From Paenibacillus rhizophilus (GTDB taxonomy: Bacteria > Bacillota > Bacilli > Paenibacillales > Paenibacillaceae), in contig NZ_RQPI01000022.1 of assembly GCF_003854965.1 (NCBI RefSeq), positions 1 through 58,190 of the forward strand: 58,190 nucleotides of DNA, read 5' to 3'. The position numbers and the translations under genes are program-made. The notes beneath the pieces are model-generated. The model saw only the letters and a program-made list of their open reading frames with translations, had not been told where the DNA came from and did not search any database. This document shows, one piece after another, positions 33,452 through 40,866 of this stretch (position 1 is the stretch's first letter; the number at the start of each line of letters is the position of its first letter).

Positions 33452-34297
33452 TCAGTATTCAATCGTAATCAACGGGAGCCCGATGGTAACCCGGTTGCCG
33501 CCGAGGACATCATCCTTGTGTACTGCCGCCTGTAAAGCCAGACGGTGCTCCCCGCTCTGCACGGTATGCATAATGGAAGGCACGGTATACGAGATGCTGG
33601 CGGTTGCCGCATCCTCGTAAGTTTCAGCCGCGCTTATGCCTTGCAGCTTGCCTTCAAGCATCCGCTCCGTCAGCTTCAGCGCCTGGCCGGCATCTCCATG
33701 CTCCCTGGAAGTGCCCTGCAGGGAGACGTTCCAGTCCGCGGCAATGCCTACGGATGTCATTATGTTGCCGGCCTGCTCTGCAGCCTCTGCCAATCCCGTG
33801 GTGAAGAACAGATCATTCGTCTCCACCGTAACGATCACATAACTCCCGCCGTCTCCCATTTCGCTCGAAAATAAGGAGGTCTTCATTCCTCCGGTCTTGG
33901 AAGAAGAACGGTAAGCCGCATGGCCTTCCTCTTCCGATTTGACGGCCGCCGGCAGTCCAAGCGACTCCGAGAGGGAGTTTACGGCGGCGGACGATTCACC
34001 GGCTTCACCTGTATAGGAGCCCTGCCATTTAAATACAAGACGCAGCGGAGAGCCCGGCTCCGTCACGCTGCGTCCGAGATCCGTGAGCAGAGCGACCGAA
34101 TCGAGCGGTGTCCCTGCCTGCCCTTCGCGACCGGCAGAACCTTGGACAGCCCCGCTTAGGCCCGCAGGCTTCGCACTGTCCGATTCCGCAGGACTGGCTT
34201 CCGCTCCGCTGCGGAAGCCCGCCAGCAATAGCGCCGCACAGCACAGGATGGTTATAAGCTGCGTTCCCTTGTTCCATGTTCTTCTCCGGTTTCCCAT
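33452..34297 (-). CDS. ywmB: YwmB-family TATA-box-binding-like secreted protein
   Basis: A secreted or anchored protein of 281 residues with an N-terminal hydrophobic segment (TQLITILCCAALLLAGF, about 11-27) and a low-complexity Ser/Gly/Ala linker. The C-terminal part (about 60-281) ends HKDDVLGGNRVTIGLPLITIEY, the typical YwmB tail (compare GTPLLTTEY). The fold in YwmB is TBP-like and its role is unknown. The start is the ATG at 34297 after GGGAGAGAAACG; the longer frame lacks such a site. The last codons GAATACTGA are repeated twice more just downstream. Confidence 0.78.
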   Translation of the reverse strand: MGNRRRTWNKGTQLITILCCAALLLAGFRSGAEASPAESDSAKPAGLSGAVQGSAGREGQAGTPLDSVALLTDLGRSVTEPGSPLRLVFKWQGSYTGEAGESSAAVNSLSESLGLPAAVKSEEEGHAAYRSSSKTGGMKTSLFSSEMGDGGSYVIVTVETNDLFFTTGLAEAAEQAGNIMTSVGIAADWNVSLQGTSREHGDAGQALKLTERMLEGKLQGISAAETYEDAATASISYTVPSIMHTVQSGEHRLALQAAVHKDDVLGGNRVTIGLPLITIEY

Positions 34298-34572
34298 CGT
34301 TTCTCTCTCCCTCTTGGTCCGTTCTAGCAATCTACTAGACAGGATATCCGGTTCGAGAGATTTTATACCGGGCGAAGTAATTAGCTTCAAACTTGTTAAT
34401 ACGCAAAGAAGCCGGCTGGTTCGCCGACTGCTGACGTTAACGCTTGTATTGAGTTCGATTGCTTACTGCTAAAGTGACCCCTACCGCTGCTGGATGCCAC
34501 CCGCCCGTAACGAATAATCCCGCCATGGGGCTATCGATACTGACGATGCCGGTTACCGCCTGTTCGGGATCA

Positions 34573-35226
34573 CTACTCGGCCAGACCGTTCTTGTAAGCG
34601 TAGATTGCCGCCTGCGTGCGGTCTTCCACGCCCAGCTTGGCAAGAATATTGGTGACGTGGAACTTCACCGTTTTGATGCCGATAATCAGCTGGTCGGCAA
34701 TATCCTGATTGGACTTGCCCTGCGCCAGCAGCTTCAGCACCTCCATCTCCCGATCCGTCAGCTCCGAGTGTGCCGGAGCCTCCATCCGGGCGTCGCTCCG
34801 GAACCGGTTCATCATTTTGGAGGCGACCTGCGATACCAGAACGGATTGTCCCCGGGCCGCCGCCCGGATCGCATCCGCCACCTCGCTGGCGCGGGAGGTT
34901 TTGAGCAGATAACTGAATGCGCCGGCCTCAATCACCGGGTACATCTTCTCGTCGTCCAGATAGCTGGTCAGCACGATCACCTTACACTCCGGATACAGCT
35001 TCATTACCTGCCTTGTCGTCTCAATGCCGTCCATCCCTTCCATTACGAGGTCCATGAGCACAACATCCGGCTTGTATTCCTGCGCCAGACGAACGCCTTC
35101 CTCGCCGCTTCCGGCTTCGCCGACCACCTCGATTCCATCCTCGGTTCCAAGCACCGCGGCCAGCCCGATTCGGACCATCTCGTGATCGTCCACAAGCAGC
35201 ACTTTAATCGGTTCACCATTCTCCAT
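34573..35226 (-). CDS. liaR: Response regulator LiaR (NarL/LuxR family)
   Basis: The regulator of the envelope-stress two-component system, 217 residues. The receiver domain has VLLVDDHEMVR and the phospho-acceptor aspartate in PDVVLMDLVMEG (about 58), with VIVLTSYLDDEKM after it. The LuxR-type helix-turn-helix (about 150-210) reads ELTDREMEVLKLLAQGKSN and IGIKTVKFHVTNIL. It is the last gene of the operon and follows liaS by 17 bases. By analogy with Bacillus LiaR it activates the lia operon in response to lipid II-binding antibiotics; the analogy is inferred from operon content. Confidence 0.9.
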   Translation of the reverse strand: MENGEPIKVLLVDDHEMVRIGLAAVLGTEDGIEVVGEAGSGEEGVRLAQEYKPDVVLMDLVMEGMDGIETTRQVMKLYPECKVIVLTSYLDDEKMYPVIEAGAFSYLLKTSRASEVADAIRAAARGQSVLVSQVASKMMNRFRSDARMEAPAHSELTDREMEVLKLLAQGKSNQDIADQLIIGIKTVKFHVTNILAKLGVEDRTQAAIYAYKNGLAE

Positions 35227-35243
35227 GGTCGTTCCCTCCTATA

Positions 35244-36290
35244 CTAAATCCCCTTGTCCTCGCTGAGCAGCGGCACCGTAATCTCAATGCGCGTACCTTT
35301 GCCCGGCGCCGTTATGAACTGGATTGCCCCTCCCGTTTCCGTAATGCGCTCCTGCATATTGGACAGGCCGTAGGACGTCTGCTTGCCGGCGTCCATATCG
35401 AAGCCGACGCCGTCATCGCGGATGGTCATGCGAACCGTATCGCCGCGCCGGTGGATGCGAATCTCCATTTTATCCGCCTTGGCATGCCTCAGCGTATTAG
35501 AGATGGCCTCCTGCACAATGCGGAACAGGTGGTTCTCGATCCCCTTCACCAGCTGTACGCCAGGGTCCATCTCAAAATGGATATCCATCGGCACCTTCAC
35601 CTGCAGCTCCTTGATCAATTCCCGGATGCCCTGTTCCAGCCGCTTTCCATCCAGATAGACCGGACGCAGATGGAGCAGCAGCGCCCTCATCTCCGATTGG
35701 GCCACGGCGGCCATCTCCTCGATCAGCGCAATCTGGCGCTGGGCCTTGTCGAAGTCCTTCTCCAGCGTCCGGCCGACAGCCGTCGCCGTCATCGAAATCG
35801 CGAACAGCTGCTGGGAGACCGCATCATGGAGTTCCCGGGCCAGACGCTGCCGCTCTTCTATAATCGCCGACACCCTCGCCTGTTCGGCAAGCTGGGCGTT
35901 ATTCGTCGACAGCCGCTGAAGCGTCGTTACCTGGTCCTCCCATTTGCCGCCGATCACATTCAGTTGTTCCGCAAGCCGCCCAAGCTCGTCCTCCCCGAGT
36001 GCCGGCATGGACAGCGTCAGGTTGCCTTTTTCCCACAGCAGCAGCGTCTCCCGCATCCGCTCAAGCCTGCGCTTGACCCGGAAGCTCTGATAGAAACCGA
36101 AGCCTACGCCGAGGCCTACCGGCAGAAGCAGCAGCGATACCGTCCGCAGCCCGAAGTTCAAGCTTTCAAAAGGACGCAAAAAACCGTATGTATACATAAT
36201 GTACAAAATAACCAGCAGCAGGACAAAGGAGAACAGAGCTCCTTCGCCCATGCTGCGCGACACGATATTGGCATTCTTTTTATGATCCAT
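35244..36290 (-). CDS. liaS: Sensor histidine kinase LiaS
   Basis: A membrane kinase of 348 residues with two N-terminal membrane segments (about 14-34 and 45-65) and a short loop between them, as in intramembrane-sensing kinases. A HAMP-like linker precedes the HisKA_3 histidine in RQRLARELHDAVSQQLFAIS (about 155). The ATPase part shows NTLRHAKADKMEIRI, IRDDGVGFDM and SYGLSNMQERI. It lies between liaF and liaR. LiaF keeps LiaS inactive in Bacillus until cell-wall damage occurs. Confidence 0.9.
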   Translation of the reverse strand: MDHKKNANIVSRSMGEGALFSFVLLLVILYIMYTYGFLRPFESLNFGLRTVSLLLLPVGLGVGFGFYQSFRVKRRLERMRETLLLWEKGNLTLSMPALGEDELGRLAEQLNVIGGKWEDQVTTLQRLSTNNAQLAEQARVSAIIEERQRLARELHDAVSQQLFAISMTATAVGRTLEKDFDKAQRQIALIEEMAAVAQSEMRALLLHLRPVYLDGKRLEQGIRELIKELQVKVPMDIHFEMDPGVQLVKGIENHLFRIVQEAISNTLRHAKADKMEIRIHRRGDTVRMTIRDDGVGFDMDAGKQTSYGLSNMQERITETGGAIQFITAPGKGTRIEITVPLLSEDKGI

Positions 36291-36314
36291 CCGGAGCTCT
36301 CCCTCCTTATCCGC

Positions 36315-36962
36315 CTATGGCAATCTTACATCCAAATCTCCCATCAAATAAGAAACGCTGACCTTCACCCGATGTTCGCTGCTCTCGTAGCCCGGAGATT
36401 TCCAGTTTAACCGGTTCATCATCCCCGTATCGCGCTGGCTGCCGAATTCGATGGAGCCGAACAGCACGAATGCATCGATCTCCACGCCATAACCATCCGC
36501 CAGATGCAGGTCCACATCGCCAAAAATCCCCTGAAACAGCATAATCGTTTCCTTGTCCTCCGCCATCGCCAGCGACAGATCCAGATCGGTTTCGCCGAGC
36601 ACATGCCAGGCGCTGAGACTGTGCATCACCCAAGGCGAACGGTCCCAGTTAAAGCTTGAGGAGAAATTCTGCTTCTGGAGATGGTTCTTTCCCTGCTGCA
36701 AGCCTTTGGATTTGACGAAGAACATCCCCAGCGAAATCAGGCAAATGCCCAGCACCAGCACCAGATGATCCAGCAGCAGCATCACCGCGCCGATACCCAG
36801 CAGCGTATAGCCCTGCTTGATCTTCCCCGATTTGGTCCGGTAAATGCCCAGCAGCAGCAATAAAAGGGCGACAATGGAAAGGAAACCGATCCATCTGCCA
36901 AAAATCATCAAGCATCCGACAGCGATCAGTCCTATGGCTATCAAACGGTTTCGCTTTTCCAT
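36315..36962 (-). CDS. liaF: LiaF-like regulator of LiaRS
   Basis: A membrane protein of 215 residues. The N-terminal half has about four short membrane segments (LIAIGLIAVGCLMIFG, LSIVALLLLLLGIY, TLLGIGAVMLLLDHLVLVLGI). The C-terminal half (about 110-215) is the LiaF C-terminal beta-helix domain, with DLDLSLAMAEDKETIMLFQGIFGDVDLHL in segments. It acts as the negative regulator of LiaS in Bacillus. The ATG follows AGGAGGTGCGAA. It is 176 bases downstream of the second pspA, so a separate promoter for liaFSR is possible. Confidence 0.88.
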   Translation of the reverse strand: MEKRNRLIAIGLIAVGCLMIFGRWIGFLSIVALLLLLLGIYRTKSGKIKQGYTLLGIGAVMLLLDHLVLVLGICLISLGMFFVKSKGLQQGKNHLQKQNFSSSFNWDRSPWVMHSLSAWHVLGETDLDLSLAMAEDKETIMLFQGIFGDVDLHLADGYGVEIDAFVLFGSIEFGSQRDTGMMNRLNWKSPGYESSEHRVKVSVSYLMGDLDVRLP

Positions 36963-37138
36963 TTCGCACCTCCTGATGTAATATTAGTCCGGTCAGCCTT
37001 TCGGCAACCTGGGACCCAAACGGCCGGAAAAGCCATGCCGGCATGGTGATCCATCCGTATGGCTTTACCCTCGTTTCAGCATATCATATCAACCTGTATT
37101 TATGGAACAGGCATTATCCCGGCCTTGCGTATTTCGGC

Positions 37139-37840
37139 CTATTCTTCCTTGCTCAGCGAAGGTCCGGCAGAGCCGTTCAGCTTGCTCTTCAGCGCGTTCA
37201 GCTGCTCTTCCACTTTCAGCTGCTTCTCGGCGTCGACAGGGCTGTAAGCGGCAGCGGCCGTCGGCCGGTACGGAGCGCGCAGCACATCGGCCTCGGCTTC
37301 AAGCTGCATGATCTTCTCTTCCATGCGGTGGAATCCAAGCGACGCGCTGCCGCTTTCGATGCTGTGCACGCTGCTGATTTGTGACATCTGCTTCTTCGCC
37401 TTGGCCATTTGGGCCCGGGATACGAGCTCATTGCGCTTGTTGCGCAGCTTGTAGAATTCATCCTTCATTTCATGCAGCTGCTGCACCAATTCCTTGGCAT
37501 GGGCTTCAGCCTGTGTATGCAGTTCGCTGTATTCGCCGTATTTTTGGTCGAAGTAGATCTTCTCCTCAAGCAGCTTGCGCGCCACTTCCTCCTGGCCGTT
37601 CTTCAAGGCAAGCTCAGCCTGCGCGCCGCGCTGTCCGGACAATTTCTCCGCTTCCTCCACACGCTGCTTCATCCGGCGTTCATTGGCCATTTGCTTGGCA
37701 ACCGTAACTTCGGCCTCGTGAATTTCCGCCTCCATATCGCGCAGATACTGGTTCAGCATGACAATCGGGTCTTCCACCTTATCCAGCAGATCGTTGACAG
37801 ATGCTTTGGTCATATCTTTGATTCTTTTAAAAACTCCCAT
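37139..37840 (-). CDS. PspA/IM30-family membrane-stress protein, paralogue 2 (LiaH-like)
   Basis: A peripheral membrane coiled-coil protein of 233 residues. It begins MGVFKRIKDMTKASVNDLLDK with the amphipathic helix of PspA, then a long coiled coil (about 25-190). In Bacillus LiaH forms large rings that protect the membrane. It follows the PspC gene by only three bases. The ATG at 37840 is well placed. It is clearly related to the pspA copy two genes upstream (same start pattern RxxDxTxAxxNxxLDK) but differs strongly in the second half. Confidence 0.9.
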   Translation of the reverse strand: MGVFKRIKDMTKASVNDLLDKVEDPIVMLNQYLRDMEAEIHEAEVTVAKQMANERRMKQRVEEAEKLSGQRGAQAELALKNGQEEVARKLLEEKIYFDQKYGEYSELHTQAEAHAKELVQQLHEMKDEFYKLRNKRNELVSRAQMAKAKKQMSQISSVHSIESGSASLGFHRMEEKIMQLEAEADVLRAPYRPTAAAAYSPVDAEKQLKVEEQLNALKSKLNGSAGPSLSKEE

Positions 37841-37843
37841 GTT

Positions 37844-38350
37844 TTACACTTCTCCCTTCTTATCTTCGTATTTGGAAAGCTTGCGTTTAAGCTCTTCGAT
37901 TTCTTTTTGCATCGCTTTTTTCTCAATATCCTTCATCATGTCGTCCAGACCGGAATCCTGCGCGGCATAGCCGCCGGTTTTGCCGTACCGGGGATCATAA
38001 TGATCATTCCGATCGTAGGGCGGCGCCCCGGGACCGAATGGACCGGAGTGGCCGAATGGACCGCGCGATCCGCAGCCCCGGCGGCTGTATCCGCCTTCGC
38101 CTCTGGTATGCGGACCGTAACGGCCGTCCGCCATTTCAGGTCCGAAGCCGTAAGGGGGATAAGGTCCCGGCTCCTTCGGAAAGATCAGCGCTGCGATGAA
38201 ATACACCGGAATAACGGCGCCGCCCGTAAAGGGAATGCTGATCAGCAGTACAATCCGCAGCAGCGTGGAGTCAATGCCGATCGCCTCCGCTAATCCGCCG
38301 GTAAGTCCTGTCAGTACTTTGTCGCGGGTAGATCGATACAATCTCGTCAT
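37844..38350 (-). CDS. PspC-domain membrane protein with coiled-coil tail
   Basis: A 168-residue membrane protein. The PspC domain (about 1-60) reads RLYRSTRDKVLTGLTGGLAEAIGID and then one or two membrane segments (LLRIVLLISIPFTGGAVIPV, YFIAALIFP). A Gly/Pro/Tyr/Arg-rich linker (about 62-125) leads to a charged coiled coil (DDMMKDIEKKAMQKEIEELKR, about 135-160). The tail could contact the PspA proteins encoded on both sides. It lies 4 bases after pspA paralogue 1 and 3 before paralogue 2. Confidence 0.88.
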   Translation of the reverse strand: MTRLYRSTRDKVLTGLTGGLAEAIGIDSTLLRIVLLISIPFTGGAVIPVYFIAALIFPKEPGPYPPYGFGPEMADGRYGPHTRGEGGYSRRGCGSRGPFGHSGPFGPGAPPYDRNDHYDPRYGKTGGYAAQDSGLDDMMKDIEKKAMQKEIEELKRKLSKYEDKKGEV

Positions 38351-38354
38351 AACG

Positions 38355-39026
38355 CTACTCCTTTCCTTCCTTGTTTAGCTTATCCTTCAGCTTGGCCAGC
38401 TCCCGTTCCAGAACGCCGGCGACCGTCTCACCCGCCTGAACCGCGTATTCCTGGCCCATCCGCCGCAGGTCGCGTAGGCTTTTGGCCTCCAGCTCCCAGT
38501 CCGTGAGCCGGTCATCCAGACGCCCGAACATTTTCGGAATGTCGCCGCCGTAAGCGGCAGCCCGCTGGTTCATCCGCTGCTGCAGCCGGAGCGTTTCCAT
38601 CCGGGCCGCATAATACTGGCGCTTGCTGTACACCGACTGATACTCCATCTTCAGTTCGCCGAGCTGCTGTTCCAGTTCCAGCAGAGACTGCCGGCTTTGC
38701 TCCAGCAGACCGCTGTACTGCTCCAGCTTCTCCTCATAAATAATTTTCTCCTGCAGGGCCAGCTTTGCCAGATTGTCCTCGCCTGCCTTAAGAGCCAGCA
38801 GCGCCTGCTCCTCCCGCTTGTTCCTCATAGAAGTCGCCTGATCGACCTGATGCTGAAGCTGCTTCGTATGGTTCGCGTACTGCTGAAACAATCTTTCGGC
38901 TTCGACTATTTCCTCGCGGGTCGTATACAGAAATTGATCGATCAGCTTCACGGGGTCCTGGCTTTGTTCAAGCTTTTCATTTAAATTGGCTACGGTAATG
39001 TCCCGCATTCGACGAAAAACGCTCAT
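38355..39026 (-). CDS. PspA/IM30-family protein, paralogue 1
   Basis: A coiled-coil protein of 223 residues that begins MSVFRRMRDITVANLNEKLE, the PspA amphipathic start. Heptad-rich helices fill about 25-180. It is probably a membrane-protecting protein like LiaH. Two PspA genes around one PspC gene are unusual for a lia operon. The ATG at 39026 follows GGAGGGAGCGGTACAAG. Confidence 0.88.
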   Translation of the reverse strand: MSVFRRMRDITVANLNEKLEQSQDPVKLIDQFLYTTREEIVEAERLFQQYANHTKQLQHQVDQATSMRNKREEQALLALKAGEDNLAKLALQEKIIYEEKLEQYSGLLEQSRQSLLELEQQLGELKMEYQSVYSKRQYYAARMETLRLQQRMNQRAAAYGGDIPKMFGRLDDRLTDWELEAKSLRDLRRMGQEYAVQAGETVAGVLERELAKLKDKLNKEGKE

Positions 39027-39069
39027 CTTGTACCGCTCCCTCCTTGCCGTTCATTTTAGTTCCGCTCAC

Positions 39070-39375
39070 TTATAAATAATGGTTGCTTCTCTTGCCTTTA
39101 AGTACCGATATTCCCCATACGACCAGCGCTACGCCGAGCAGCGGTCCGATCAGCCAAGCCAGCTTGCTGATCAGGGCCATGATTCCAATAAACATGACGA
39201 TCCAGCCGATCACTTTTCGTCCGCTCTTGATTCCGTAGTAACCGAGAACAACCAGCAGCACCGGGAACAGCAATCGGAAAATTCCGTGGATCAGCGGAAG
39301 CGCCATACCCAGCAGCATAATAGCGCCGATGGCAATCAGTATGAACGCGAGGCCGTTTCCTCTTTTTCTTTGCAT
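39070..39375 (-). CDS. liaI: LiaI-like small membrane protein
   Basis: A hydrophobic protein of about 101 residues with three or four membrane segments (GLAFILIAIGAIMLLGMAL, IFRLLFPVLLVVLGYYGI, VIGWIVMFIGIMALISKL, LLGVALVVWGISVL). This is the LiaI/LiaF transmembrane-domain type; LiaI anchors LiaH to the membrane in Bacillus. The start is taken as the ATG at 39375 after GGCGGTGAG; a GTG three codons upstream is the alternative. It is the first gene of the operon, below a perfect inverted repeat. Confidence 0.78.
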   Translation of the reverse strand: MQRKRGNGLAFILIAIGAIMLLGMALPLIHGIFRLLFPVLLVVLGYYGIKSGRKVIGWIVMFIGIMALISKLAWLIGPLLGVALVVWGISVLKGKRSNHYL

Positions 39376-39431
39376 CTTTCTCACCGCCTTTCGATGTCCT
39401 TCACCTTATGCTCTTATTGTAGGAGAATTCG

Positions 39432-39450
39432 GGTCCGTTCAAAACGGACC
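39432..39450. promoter_or_regulatory. Perfect inverted repeat upstream of liaI, candidate LiaR site
   Basis: GGTCCGTT-CAA-AACGGACC lies 57 bases upstream of the liaI start. On the minus strand a possible -10 TACAAT follows (39417-39422), with only a poor -35 overlapping the repeat, as expected for an activated promoter. The GTCC/GGAC arms recall known LiaR boxes. Confidence 0.55.
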
Positions 39451-39544
39451 GGGGACGGTTTTTGAAACTGGACTTAAGGCGGGGCGGCATTAAGACTTCC
39501 GTTCTTTAACAAAGTGATAAGCGCTCAGCTTATAAAGTCTTGTT

Positions 39545-39572
39545 ATTGAAAAAAGACCCTTCGCAGGGTCTT
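39545..39572 (-). terminator. Terminator after solute-binding protein gene
   Basis: AAGACCCT-TCGC-AGGGTCTT (39553-39572), followed on the minus strand by TTTTTCAATAAC. It is a canonical intrinsic terminator just past the stop at 39577. Confidence 0.9.
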
Positions 39573-39576
39573 GGCT

Positions 39577-40821
39577 TCAGTAGCTCGGATTTTCCAAAAG
39601 GCTGTCAATCTCGGCGGCCGCAAGGTCCAGCCCTTCTTTGACGGGCAACTCGCCCAGAAAGATTTTGTGCAGGTATAAGGTATAGACTTGTTCGATTTTA
39701 CCCCAGTTCTTGACCGTCGGCCGCAAGAAGCCGTCTTCCACTGCTTCAACATAAGGATAAAGATAGGAATTCGGGCTGACCTTCATCGCCTTAAACGCTT
39801 CCCGGTTCGCCGGGATCAACCCCGACCGGGACATAATGAGCTGCGCTTCCTTGCCGGTCATCCATTGAATAAATGCCCAAGCCTCCGAAGGATGCTGGCT
39901 GCCCTTCATAATGACCAGATTCTCGCCTCCGATAATCGAGGAAGGGACAATGGATCGCGGGAAAGGCACGGGCAAGGTTTGCCCAAGTGCAAGCTGAATC
40001 TCTGAAGGTTTCAATAAACTGTAGAACCACGGCGCGTCGTCGGTAATAAGCATATTTCCATGCCGCACCTTCTCCCAGTTATCGCTGTTCAGCGTCACCG
40101 CCGAGAGATAAATAAGCTTTTCCTTATATAATCGGGTCAGCTTCTCCACTGCACGGACAGTGCCTGGACTGTTCAAATAGCCTGTGGTCCTGGTAAACCC
40201 CGAGTCCACGAACGAACCTCCCAGGCTGTAGATATAGGGCAGCGTGTCCCAAGGGTCCAATCCCCCCAGTCCAATTGTAAAGCGGTGCTTGCGGGCCAGT
40301 TCCAAAATTTCGTCCATCGTGCGGGGCGGCTCGGAATATCCCGCCTGCGCCAGAAGCTTCCGGTTAAAGATGGCCGTCTTGGTATACAGATTAAGCGGCA
40401 AAGAATAGTATTCATCTTGATAAAAACCTATGCTGAGCCCCTTGTCGTAGAACGCAAATTCAAGCTGCTCAAACCCCGGAAATCCGTCCAGCGGCTCAAG
40501 GAGGCCTTTTTGCGCAAATTCCGGCACCCAGGCAATATCCATTCGCACCACATCCGGGCCGCGGTTGGAGGAAGCGCGTGCAATCAAGCTGTATTTCAGT
40601 TCATTGGAATTAGCCAAATTTATGCATTTAACCCGAATGTCCGGATTGTTCCGTTCAAAAGCCGGTATGAGTTCCTTTACCAGCAGCCGGGTTTCCTTAT
40701 CATTGTACGTATGCCAGAAGGTAATGACCGTTTTGTCATTCCCGTGAAGCGTTTGAACCTTGTCCGGTGCCGAGATTACGGATGCACCTGCACAACCGGC
40801 CGTTAACACTATCGTCATCAA
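39577..40821 (-). CDS. Orphan sugar-binding lipoprotein (family 1 extracellular solute-binding)
   Basis: A family 1 solute-binding protein of about 414 residues. The lipobox is LTAGCAGAS, and the mature part begins VITFWHTYNDKETRLLVKELIPAFE. It contains RGPDVVRMDIAWVPEFAQKG in segments and WAFIQWMTGKEAQ, as in maltose-type binding proteins. No permease or ATPase gene is near. It lies 45 bases after a YesN-type regulator, so it may sense a glucan oligosaccharide for the kinase. The start is odd: only a TTG at 40821 is available, leaving 9 residues before the lipid cysteine, while a good GGGGGAG site lies about 30 bases farther up with no usual start codon. Confidence 0.82.
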   Translation of the reverse strand: MMTIVLTAGCAGASVISAPDKVQTLHGNDKTVITFWHTYNDKETRLLVKELIPAFERNNPDIRVKCINLANSNELKYSLIARASSNRGPDVVRMDIAWVPEFAQKGLLEPLDGFPGFEQLEFAFYDKGLSIGFYQDEYYSLPLNLYTKTAIFNRKLLAQAGYSEPPRTMDEILELARKHRFTIGLGGLDPWDTLPYIYSLGGSFVDSGFTRTTGYLNSPGTVRAVEKLTRLYKEKLIYLSAVTLNSDNWEKVRHGNMLITDDAPWFYSLLKPSEIQLALGQTLPVPFPRSIVPSSIIGGENLVIMKGSQHPSEAWAFIQWMTGKEAQLIMSRSGLIPANREAFKAMKVSPNSYLYPYVEAVEDGFLRPTVKNWGKIEQVYTLYLHKIFLGELPVKEGLDLAAAEIDSLLENPSY

Positions 40822-40866
40822 ACAGAATAACCAACGGATAACAAAGACGGAAAACTCCCCCTAACT

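Noticed and set aside
34437..34643. A small minus-strand frame running past the liaR stop
   Set aside because: It overlaps the liaR end in another frame and has no start signal or family match.
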